From positions 8,952-25,812 of the forward strand of contig MIBK01000017.1 in assembly GCA_001829505.1 (NCBI GenBank): a stretch of 16,861 nucleotides of DNA, in the 5' to 3' direction. The position numbers and the translations under genes are program-made. Source of the DNA: Spirochaetes bacterium RBG_16_67_19 (GTDB lineage Bacteria > Spirochaetota > Spirochaetia > SZUA-6 > DRHE01). The notes under the pieces were generated by a model. The model was not told the origin of the DNA. It worked only from the letters and a program-made list of their open reading frames with translations, and searched no databases. This document shows, piece by piece, positions 6,916 to 12,041 of the stretch (position 1 is the stretch's first letter; every line of letters starts with the position of its first letter).

Positions 6916-6943
6916 ATTATCGGCGAAACCGCAGGGCTGTCAA
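6916..6943 (-). promoter_or_regulatory. Consensus promoter giving a predicted leaderless start
   Basis: Minus strand: TTGACA (plus 6938-6943), a 16-base spacer and GATAAT (plus 6916-6921), then GGGGTA and the ATG of the 255-residue gene. Transcription would start at or within a base or two of the ATG. It lies in the short gap after ssb and gives the 255-residue gene and thioredoxin their own promoter. Confidence 0.75.
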
Positions 6944-6950
6944 CGTGGAC

Positions 6951-7361
6951 TCAGGCGCTGGCCCGGCTGTCCTCCGTCTCGCCGGCGGCCTCCGCCTCGC
7001 CGGCCTCCTGGCCGGCAACGGCGGGCTTCTCGGCCGGGCGAGGCTTGAACTCCACGTGCTCGGCCACGATGTGCACCTTGGAGCGGGTCTTGCCCTCGGG
7101 GTCCTCCCAGCGGTCCTGCTTCAGGCGCCCCACCACCCGCACGCCCCGGCCTTTGGCCAGGTACTCCTTGCAGACCTCCGCCAGGCGGTTCCACACCGTC
7201 ACGTCGAAGTAGGAGACCTCCTCCTCCAGCTCCTCCCCCTGCTTGTAGTAGCGGTTGCAGGCCACGGTGAAGTTGCACACCGGCGCGCCCTTGGGGGTGT
7301 AGCTGATCTCGGGGTCCCGGACCAGGTTGCCCTCCAGCAGGATCGAATTGAGATTGTTCAT
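6951..7361 (-). CDS. ssb: Single-stranded DNA-binding protein
   Basis: The start chosen is MNNLNSILLEGNLVRDPEIS at 7361, preceded by AAGGAGGAGC. A longer open frame adds 22 residues upstream, without homology. The 136-residue product has an OB-fold over about residues 1-105. Family hallmarks are NSILLEGNLVRDPE, ACNRYY, VSYFDVTVWNRLAE, YLAKGRGVRVVGRLKQDRW and SKVHIVAEHVEF. It coats single-stranded DNA during replication and repair, normally as a tetramer. The tail after about residue 105 is a short Pro/Ala/Glu linker ending in ETEDSRASA. The canonical acidic tip (DDDIPF-like), used to recruit partner proteins, is absent. It may therefore be a secondary SSB, or the lineage may have lost the tip. 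It stands upstream of the 255-residue gene and downstream of the porin terminator. Confidence 0.92.
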   Translation of the reverse strand: MNNLNSILLEGNLVRDPEISYTPKGAPVCNFTVACNRYYKQGEELEEEVSYFDVTVWNRLAEVCKEYLAKGRGVRVVGRLKQDRWEDPEGKTRSKVHIVAEHVEFKPRPAEKPAVAGQEAGEAEAAGETEDSRASA

Positions 7362-7421
7362 GCGCTTTCGCTCCTCCTTACCCCTTATGACGGGGGCGGG
7401 GAGCGCGGCGCTTTGCCAGGC

Positions 7422-7456
7422 AAACAAAAAAGCTGCCCGGCAAAAGCCGGGCAGCT
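7422..7456 (-). terminator. Strong rho-independent terminator of the porin gene
   Basis: A perfect 11-bp stem, AGCTGCCCGGC (7431-7441) with GCCGGGCAGCT (7446-7456), encloses an AAAA (minus TTTT) loop. It is followed on the minus strand by a T-run (plus A-run 7426-7430, then CAAAC). It terminates the porin transcript 42 bases past its stop codon. Confidence 0.92.
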
Positions 7457-7460
7457 CGAA

Positions 7461-7500
7461 TTCGCCGATCGATTCCGATCGTTTCCGATCGTTCCGATTA
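7461..7500 (-). repeat. 10-bp tandem repeat between the porin stop and its terminator
   Basis: CCGATC recurs at 7465, 7475 and 7485, with CCGATT at 7494, giving periods of 10, 10 and 9. The unit is roughly GTTTCCGATC, and the last copy includes the porin stop codon. CGATCG cores are self-complementary. Four degenerate units are visible. Confidence 0.8.
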
Positions 7501-8505
7501 CAGGGAAGCCTTCACGCCGAGGTACAGGCCCTCGCTGGCAGTCCACTCATCATCGATGGGAATGGTGAGAACGCCATTATCACCATCGATCGCGTAGCCC
7601 AGGTAGAAGGTGGCAGCGCCGAACTTGTAGCTGGCCATGAGGTCCACACCCGCGAGCACGTCAGTGTTGGACAGGTCCATGTACGCAGCCGCGCGCAGCC
7701 CCGCATTACCGAAGGCCGCCCCGAGTTCCGCGGCGACCTTGTCGAAGTAGTCCGGATCGGTGCCGCCAACCACGGCGCCAACCGTCAGCATCTTGAAGCC
7801 GGCCTTCACGCCGACGTTCCAGCCGAGGGCCGAAGCAGCCAGGTCATACTTCAGGGCGGGGTAAATGGACAGGGCCAAGTCGCCGAACGAGCCTGCATAC
7901 TTCGCCTCTACGAACAGCGCGCCATCGCCCAGGGCCGCAGCCTCAGCCTTGTAGGCCAGCCACGCCGCCACAGGTCCGAAAGCCCCGTCCACACCGACCA
8001 TCATGGTGCTCTCAGCCCCGGCTCCCATGTTTTGATAGTAGTGGAGGGTCGCCGGGCCGAACCCGAGGTCCAGCTGGGCAGCGCCATTAATCTGGTTGTC
8101 GTCATTGGCGCCACCGACAAAGCCCCAACCGTTGGCCACATACCACCAGCTGGTGAAATCCGACTCCCACACGCCCACGGTCGACTTGATGGTCACGGGC
8201 AGATCCAGGCCCAGCGCGCCGGTGATGTCAGTGGTCAAAGTGAAAATCTGTACTTCCACATCGGTGCCGTTCCAAGATCCTCCCGCCTGACCATAGCGGA
8301 GCTCGGTGGCGATTTTGTTGTACTCGTCCACGTCGCCAGCCACTTTGATGCGGGCCTTGTGGACCTTCGCCACATCTGCGGTGGCATCGTCGAAGTCGGT
8401 GATGCCGTACCAGTAGAAGACGGCTCCCGTCGTTACATCCGCGATAGCGGGCATCGCGACGGCAAGCAGGGCGAGAGCGGTGAAGAGAATCCACAGCTTC
8501 TTCAT
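7498..8505 (-). CDS. Outer-membrane beta-barrel porin-like protein
   Basis: The start is MKKLWILFTALALLAVAMP at 8505, behind AAGGAGG; a frame-open 10-residue extension upstream is unlikely. The product has 335 residues with a signal peptide cleaved near PAIA|DVTTG. The mature chain is rich in Gly, Ala, Asp and aromatics, with alternating amphipathic strands (GAVFYWYGITDFDD, FYLGYAIDGDNG, EGLYLGVKASL), typical of a trimeric-type or general porin. It has no cysteines and few lysine-rich stretches. The last residue is Leu, not the Phe common in proteobacterial porins. A consensus promoter, a 40-bp palindrome and a strong terminator mark it as an independent, probably abundant transcript. A diffusion channel is the likely function; the substrate cannot be inferred. 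Codon use is less GC-extreme than in its neighbours. Confidence 0.82.
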   Translation of the reverse strand: MKKLWILFTALALLAVAMPAIADVTTGAVFYWYGITDFDDATADVAKVHKARIKVAGDVDEYNKIATELRYGQAGGSWNGTDVEVQIFTLTTDITGALGLDLPVTIKSTVGVWESDFTSWWYVANGWGFVGGANDDNQINGAAQLDLGFGPATLHYYQNMGAGAESTMMVGVDGAFGPVAAWLAYKAEAAALGDGALFVEAKYAGSFGDLALSIYPALKYDLAASALGWNVGVKAGFKMLTVGAVVGGTDPDYFDKVAAELGAAFGNAGLRAAAYMDLSNTDVLAGVDLMASYKFGAATFYLGYAIDGDNGVLTIPIDDEWTASEGLYLGVKASL

Positions 8506-8582
8506 CAGCTTTCCTCCTTGAACCTTCGGGAACAAAGGTCAACGACCCGACGCGTTCCCGTTTGTCTTATTATATCGGGCTC

Positions 8583-8611
8583 ATTATAGCGATGCAATAT
8601 GTAGGTGTCAA
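8583..8611 (-). promoter_or_regulatory. Perfect consensus sigma70 promoter of the porin gene
   Basis: Minus strand TTGACA (plus 8606-8611) and TATAAT (plus 8583-8588) are separated by exactly 17 bases. Both hexamers are perfect matches. The predicted leader is about 70 bases, ending in an AAGGAGG Shine-Dalgarno, which contrasts with the leaderless starts nearby. Confidence 0.87.
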
Positions 8612-8616
8612 GGAAT

Positions 8617-8656
8617 TTTATTTCGTCAAAAGACTATTTTCTTGTCACGAAATAAA
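8617..8656. promoter_or_regulatory. 40-bp palindrome abutting the porin -35, candidate operator
   Basis: TTTATTTCGT (8617-8626) and ACGAAATAAA (8647-8656) are perfect 10-base inverted arms; the 20-base centre is partly self-complementary (CAAAAGAC and CTTGTC). It starts 5 bases upstream of the porin -35 and lies about 95 bases before the divergent lipoprotein gene, so one regulator could serve both. No matching known operator is claimed. Confidence 0.55.
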
Positions 8657-8751
8657 CATAGAATTTGGCCAAGAGATTGCATAATATCGACAGGCTATGG
8701 AATTTACCCTCGCACGAATATATAGTAGGCTTCAACAAGCCGAGGTGAGCT

Positions 8752-9321
8752 GTGAAAAGCATTCTTATTCGAACCGTTTTCTACCTTACTCTTTCAGTAT
8801 TGTTCATGGCCTGTGCCACGAAGCGCCCTGCCTTGATCCCTGTGGCAGCCACAGTGAGCGCAGAGAGCGAGGGGCTGACGGCCTCGCTTACCTTCCGCGA
8901 CGACGCCGGCCTGAACCGGGAGTTTGGTAATGAGGCCAATCCCTATCGAACCGAGTACAACAAGATGCAGTTCCGGCGTCGAATGGTGTTTGAGCTGACC
9001 CTCAGCAACGGAGCCTCGCAGGACTATCGCTTCCAGCTCGCCGATTGCGAGCTGCAGTACGGCGGGAAGACCGTCAGAGCCACAAGCGCCTTCCAGCTCA
9101 TCGAAGAGTGGCGGTTGATGGACAGCAGCCGGAAAATGGCGGCTCAGAAGGAGCCCATTATTAAAAAGACCCTGGTGGCGACCCAGAAGATGGTGCCCCC
9201 CGGCACGACCCTCCGAGGCCTGGTCCTTTTCCAAGGCAATCTGCCGGCACATGGCCTGGCCCGGATCACCATTCCTGGGATCGAGGAGAGGTCCTACCTG
9301 CAATTCGACTACGAGTTCTAG
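8752..9321 (+). CDS. Lipoprotein of unknown function upstream of exbB
   Basis: A GTG start with CGAGGTGA just upstream gives 189 residues. The signal peptide (MKSILIRTVFYLTLSVLFMA) ends in lipobox FMAC, with Cys21 lipidated. The mature protein is predicted beta-rich (LTASLTFRDD, RRRMVFELTLSNG, YRFQLADCELQYGG, GLVLFQGNLPAHGLARI, ending in YLQFDYEF), consistent with an immunoglobulin-like or beta-sandwich fold such as DUF4352-type lipoproteins. No family is firmly recognised. It lies 9 bp upstream of exbB on the same strand and may be cotranscribed with the TonB motor. A CATAAT at 8680-8685 could be its -10 box, but no good -35 accompanies it. It is divergent from the porin, with the 40-bp palindrome between them. 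Confidence 0.75.
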   Translation: MKSILIRTVFYLTLSVLFMACATKRPALIPVAATVSAESEGLTASLTFRDDAGLNREFGNEANPYRTEYNKMQFRRRMVFELTLSNGASQDYRFQLADCELQYGGKTVRATSAFQLIEEWRLMDSSRKMAAQKEPIIKKTLVATQKMVPPGTTLRGLVLFQGNLPAHGLARITIPGIEERSYLQFDYEF

Positions 9322-9324
9322 AAT
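9319..9324 (+). promoter_or_regulatory. -10-like hexamer just before exbB
   Basis: TAGAAT overlaps the stop codon of the preceding lipoprotein gene and sits 6 bases (TCTGCG) before the exbB ATG. No -35 is visible and no Shine-Dalgarno is present, so exbB is either read leaderless from here or depends on upstream translation. Confidence 0.3.
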
Positions 9325-9330
9325 TCTGCG

Positions 9331-9936
9331 ATGATTGACTATTTCCTTAAAGGCGGCCTGCTCATGTACCCGCTGGCGGCCTGCTCCCTGATCGCCCTGG
9401 CGGTGATCATCGAAAAAGCCGTCCATTTTGCCCGCGCCCGCCCGGCAAAGGGCCAGGCCGAGGCCGTGCTGCAGGCCGCACGGGACAACCGCCTGGAGCA
9501 GGCCCGCGCGCTGTGCGGCTCCAGCCCCCGCCCCCTGCCCCGCCTCCTCGCCGCGGCGCTGGAAGGCCGGGACCTGCCCAGTGCGGATCTGGAGAATCGT
9601 CTCTCGCGCCTTGGCTCCGGGGAGCTGAAGCTCCTGAGCCGCCGCCTGCACTGGCTGGAGCTGGTCGGGCGTATCGCCCCGATGCTCGGGCTGACCGGCA
9701 CGGTCACCGGCCTGACCCGGGCCTTCCGCACGGTGGCCGCGCTCAAGCAGGTCACCGACCCTAGCCTGCTGGCCAGCGGCATCTGGGAAGCCCTGATCAC
9801 CACGATCGCGGGGCTGTTCATCGGCATCCCGGCCCTGATCGCCTACCACCTGTACGAAAACCGCCTGCGGGCGCTGGCCTTCGAGCTGAAGACCTCCGGC
9901 GAGGAGCTGGTCGCCGTGCTCACGGAACGCCGATGA
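9331..9936 (+). CDS. exbB: ExbB/TolQ/MotA-family proton channel subunit
   Basis: This 201-residue inner-membrane protein forms, with ExbD, the proton-driven stator that energises TonB. It has three membrane segments: about 9-28 (LLMYPLAACSLIALAVII), 112-130 and 153-176. The second contains the family signature APMLGLTGTVTGL (116-128), and the third has ALITTIAGLFIGIPALIAYH. The cytoplasmic loop (30-108) is shorter than in Escherichia coli ExbB, which has 244 residues. No Shine-Dalgarno is evident, and TAGAAT lies 6 bases upstream of the ATG. Its last four bases (ATGA) overlap the exbD start. TonB two genes downstream makes ExbB more likely than TolQ; no pal, tolB or tolA is present. Confidence 0.93.
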   Translation: MIDYFLKGGLLMYPLAACSLIALAVIIEKAVHFARARPAKGQAEAVLQAARDNRLEQARALCGSSPRPLPRLLAAALEGRDLPSADLENRLSRLGSGELKLLSRRLHWLELVGRIAPMLGLTGTVTGLTRAFRTVAALKQVTDPSLLASGIWEALITTIAGLFIGIPALIAYHLYENRLRALAFELKTSGEELVAVLTERR

Positions 9937-10349
9937 TCGAGTTCGACTACGGCCGCGACCTGACCGAGCGCAGCGCCGGACCGGACCTCACGCCGATGAT
10001 CGACGTGATCTTCCAGCTGTTGATCTTCTTCCTGCTGACATCCTTCCTTATTATCCCCGCCATAAACGTGGCCTTGCCGCGCAGCCGCAGCCCCGAGGCC
10101 ACCCCTCCCTCAGCGTTGACCCTGACCGTGCACCGGGACGGAAGCCTCCTGCTGGCCGGCCAGGAGGTGGGGGTCGAGGAGCTGCCCTCCCTGGTGTCCG
10201 CGGCTATGGCCGGGCGCAGCGAAGCGGCGCTCGTCGTACAGGCGGACCGCGGCGTGGCCTTCGGCCGGGTGGTGGAGGTGATGGAGGCCGCCCGCTCCGG
10301 CGGCGCGACCGACATCTCCTTCCTGGTGCAGCCGGCCGCGGAGCCATGA
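9933..10349 (+). CDS. exbD: ExbD/TolR-family motor subunit
   Basis: The 138-residue, single-pass inner-membrane protein partners with ExbB. The N-terminal cytoplasmic stretch is followed by DLTPMIDVIFQLLIFFLL, where Asp24 in the membrane is the conserved proton-carrying aspartate. The transmembrane helix spans about 22-42. The periplasmic domain (about 60-138) has the family's pattern: LTLTVHRDGSLLLAGQEVGV, ALVVQADRGVAFGRVVEVME and ATDISFLVQ. The start is fixed by the ATGA overlap with exbB, and its own stop overlaps the tonB start in the same way, so the three proteins are translationally coupled. Confidence 0.95.
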   Translation: MIEFDYGRDLTERSAGPDLTPMIDVIFQLLIFFLLTSFLIIPAINVALPRSRSPEATPPSALTLTVHRDGSLLLAGQEVGVEELPSLVSAAMAGRSEAALVVQADRGVAFGRVVEVMEAARSGGATDISFLVQPAAEP

Positions 10350-11029
10350 GCCAGCGGGGCGGCCTGCTTTTCCCGGCCGCGTTGGGGATTTCCGCGGCCG
10401 CCCATCTGCTGATGCTGTTCCTGTGGCCGTATTCCCCGCTCCGGCCGGCGCAGCTTCCGCCGGAGCCCATCGCCGTCCGGCTGCTGCAAACCCCGCGGCC
10501 TGCACCCCAGCCACCGGCCGCCTCGCAGCGGCAGGCCGCGCGCCCCGAGCCGCAGATCCTCGCTCCCGAACCAGCACCGCCGCCCGCGCTGGTCCCGCGG
10601 ACCGAACCGGCTCCCCAGCCGGCAGCCGAAGCCCTGCTCGAGCTGGCGCCCCCGGCGCCGGAGACAGTGGTCAGCCCACAGGCCGTCGACAGGGGATCCC
10701 CGGCCGTGCCTGGAACGGATGCCTCGGCCTCGCTGGCGGCCGAAATCGCCGCCACCCAGGCCGTCCTGGCCAGCCTGCGCGCGCGCATCGCGGAGAAGAT
10801 CCGCTACCCGGCCCTGGCCCGGGCCAACAACTGGCAGGGCAAAGTGCTTCTGCGGCTGGCGCTCGATCAGGACGGACGGCTTCTGGGCCTGGCAGTGCGC
10901 CGCTCCTCAGGCTATGCGGTGCTGGACCGGGCGGCCGCCGCGGTGCTTCGCTCGGTCATCCCGGTGGACAATCCCCTGGGACGGCCGCTGCAGCTGGATT
11001 ACGAAATCGCCTACGAACTGAAGGATTGA
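10346..11029 (+). CDS. tonB: TonB energy-transducing protein
   Basis: TonB links the ExbB-ExbD motor to outer-membrane receptors. The 227-residue protein has an N-terminal membrane anchor (about 8-28) with Ser16 and His20 in the SxxxH pattern known from TonB. A Pro/Ala-rich periplasm-spanning segment covers about 31-115 (PAPQPPAASQ, PAPPPALVPR). The C-terminal domain (about 140-227) has KIRYPALARANNWQGKVLLR, DGRLLGLAVRRSSGYAVLD and a terminal beta strand, LDYEIAYEL. It overlaps exbD by ATGA. The receptor it most obviously serves here is the BtuB-like protein encoded about 1 kb away on the other strand. No terminator is seen after its stop; the decayed nucleotidyltransferase ends 5 bases further on. 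Confidence 0.93.
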   Translation: MSQRGGLLFPAALGISAAAHLLMLFLWPYSPLRPAQLPPEPIAVRLLQTPRPAPQPPAASQRQAARPEPQILAPEPAPPPALVPRTEPAPQPAAEALLELAPPAPETVVSPQAVDRGSPAVPGTDASASLAAEIAATQAVLASLRARIAEKIRYPALARANNWQGKVLLRLALDQDGRLLGLAVRRSSGYAVLDRAAAAVLRSVIPVDNPLGRPLQLDYEIAYELKD

Positions 11030-11034
11030 GAGCC

Positions 11035-11395
11035 TAGAAGAGCTTCGCCTTGATGCCTTCGGGCACCATCGGCCCAAGATGCGGGTAGGACTCCAGAATC
11101 CGGGCGATATCCGCCAGATCCTTCTGCCTCTTGCTTCCCCGCCGCTCAGGATCCATTGCCGCCCAGGCATCGAGCAGCCCAGCACTTCCTTGCGTTCGGC
11201 CGCTGCCACGAAAGTCGCGTAGCGCGGGTCAGTCCGAATCTGGGCCCGCAGGTCGGACCCCGATAGCTCGAGATTGATGCTGTGAGGATGCGCCGCTACC
11301 TGGAAGAATCCCTTTAGCTCGGCGATCAGATTGCGGGGATCCTCGGCGGCAACCGCGATGTCGAAACGCTTCCGCGCGCATACGATACTTTCCAT
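11035..11395 (-). pseudogene. Decayed nucleotidyltransferase of toxin-antitoxin type
   Basis: Two adjoining frames on the minus strand carry pieces of one protein. From the ATG at 11395, frame A reads KRFDIAVAAEDPRNLIAELK, then DLRAQIRTDPRYATF, then ERKEVLG. Near 11180 the homology passes to another frame with LLDAWAAMDPERRGSKRQKD, LADIARILESYPHLGPM and a TAG at 11035-11037. RxSKRQKDLADIARxxExYPHL is typical of AbiEii/MNT-like nucleotidyltransferases found in toxin-antitoxin modules. The expected N-terminal GS motif and about ten residues around the junction seem to be missing, so there is N-terminal truncation plus an internal frameshift or deletion. It begins one base after the antitoxin stop. 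The longer ORF continuing to 10907 is a frameshift artefact. Family recognition is from memory of motif patterns. Confidence 0.62.
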
Positions 11396-11396
11396 C

Positions 11397-11702
11397 TTAG
11401 CTCTTGCCTTGAAGCAGTGCAATGCTCTTCAGAATATCCTGCTCGTCCAGCAGTTTTTCGGAAACGTACTTGTGCAGGACGCTGGAGATCAGCGTTTGGT
11501 ACGGTACGCCCTCCTCTTCGGCGCGCTGCTTCAGTCGGGCCAGGTCGTGTTCCCGGATACGGATGTTGATATTTCGTGTTTTTCGGTCGCGTTCCAGGAT
11601 CCCATGGATTCTCTCTCGTTTGACCTGACTGACCGTTCGATACTTAGCGCTGTCGGATTCGATGTTCTGTTCCAACCGGTCAAGGATGATCTTCTTTCTC
11701 AT
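11397..11702 (-). CDS. CopG-type antitoxin of a BrnT/BrnA-like module
   Basis: The 101-residue protein contains a ribbon-helix-helix-like core: RKTRNINIRIREHDLARLKQ, then AEEEGVPYQTLISSVLHKY. This matches CopG-family antitoxins paired with BrnT-like toxins: the NINIRI strand contacts DNA and the two helices dimerise. The basic N-terminal half (residues 1-40) probably contributes to toxin binding (inference). It starts inside the toxin gene, overlapping its 3' end by 23 bases, with GGAGG five bases before the ATG, so toxin and antitoxin are cotranscribed, toxin first. By family analogy it should repress its own promoter. The product looks intact. Confidence 0.82.
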   Translation of the reverse strand: MRKKIILDRLEQNIESDSAKYRTVSQVKRERIHGILERDRKTRNINIRIREHDLARLKQRAEEEGVPYQTLISSVLHKYVSEKLLDEQDILKSIALLQGKS

Positions 11703-11961
11703 CTAAACCTCCGTAAAGCTTGTGAAACTTGCGGCTTGGATAGGCCGTCTTGAGAAAGATCGTTTCATCCTCCTCGATCACAAATGGCACTACCCAGGTG
11801 TATCCGGCAATCCGCACCAGGAAAATCTGCTGGTCCGGACGCCGCGGGTTTTCCAAAATATCGATGTAATTCCCGGAGACGATATCATCAGCGATCTGCT
11901 GGAACGACACCCCTCGAGCGGTCCGCAGGAACCTGTCCTTCTCGGGATTCCACCGGATCAT
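11680..11961 (-). CDS. BrnT-like toxin
   Basis: The 93-residue protein opens with IRWNPEKDRFLRTARGVSFQ, followed by a helix and the pair DILENPRRPDQQIFLVRIAG and TWVVPFVIEEDETIFLKTAY, ending in PSRKFHKLYGG. This strand-helix-beta layout, with ERGISFE-like and IFLKTxxPSRK motifs, is that of small RNase-fold toxins related to BrnT (RelE superfamily). It would cleave mRNA or otherwise block translation unless bound by the antitoxin. It is the first gene of the pair and overlaps the antitoxin by 23 bases. No Shine-Dalgarno precedes the ATG; a promoter with its -10 box 5 bases upstream suggests a leaderless message. The family call is from motif memory. No inactivating lesion is seen. Confidence 0.75.
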   Translation of the reverse strand: MIRWNPEKDRFLRTARGVSFQQIADDIVSGNYIDILENPRRPDQQIFLVRIAGYTWVVPFVIEEDETIFLKTAYPSRKFHKLYGGLDEKEDHP

Positions 11962-11966
11962 TCACT

Positions 11967-11995
11967 AGTATTCTACAAAAGGTATACAATGTCAA
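11967..11995 (-). promoter_or_regulatory. Toxin-antitoxin promoter, predicted leaderless
   Basis: Minus strand TTGACA (plus 11990-11995), a 17-base spacer and AATACT (plus 11967-11972) lie only 5 bases before the toxin ATG. An alternative -10, TAGAAT (plus 11970-11975), has a 14-base spacer. The spacer contains GTATAC, a possible operator for the antitoxin. The btuB terminator tail runs directly into the -35. Confidence 0.6.
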
Positions 11996-12032
11996 GAAGA
12001 AGGAAGCGGGAGGCGCCGCGCGGCGCCTCCCG
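11996..12032 (-). terminator. Terminator-like hairpin after btuB
   Basis: CGGGAGGCGCC (12007-12017) and GGCGCCTCCCG (12022-12032) form a perfect 11-bp stem with a GCGC loop, 9 bases past the btuB stop. The minus strand continues with CTTCCTTCTTC, pyrimidine-rich but not a clean T-run, so termination may be partial. Confidence 0.65.
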
Positions 12033-12041
12033 TTGAGTGCT

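Noticed and set aside
7461..7500. Possible CRISPR array
   Set aside because: The unit is only 10 bases with no spacers, and no cas genes are present.
7327..8589. 420-residue plus-strand open frame
   Set aside because: It runs antisense through the ssb start, the terminator, the porin and its promoter; the porin strand has a signal peptide, Shine-Dalgarno, promoter and terminator.
8794..9849. 351-residue minus-strand open frame
   Set aside because: It is antisense to the lipoprotein and exbB, both with clear signatures on the plus strand.
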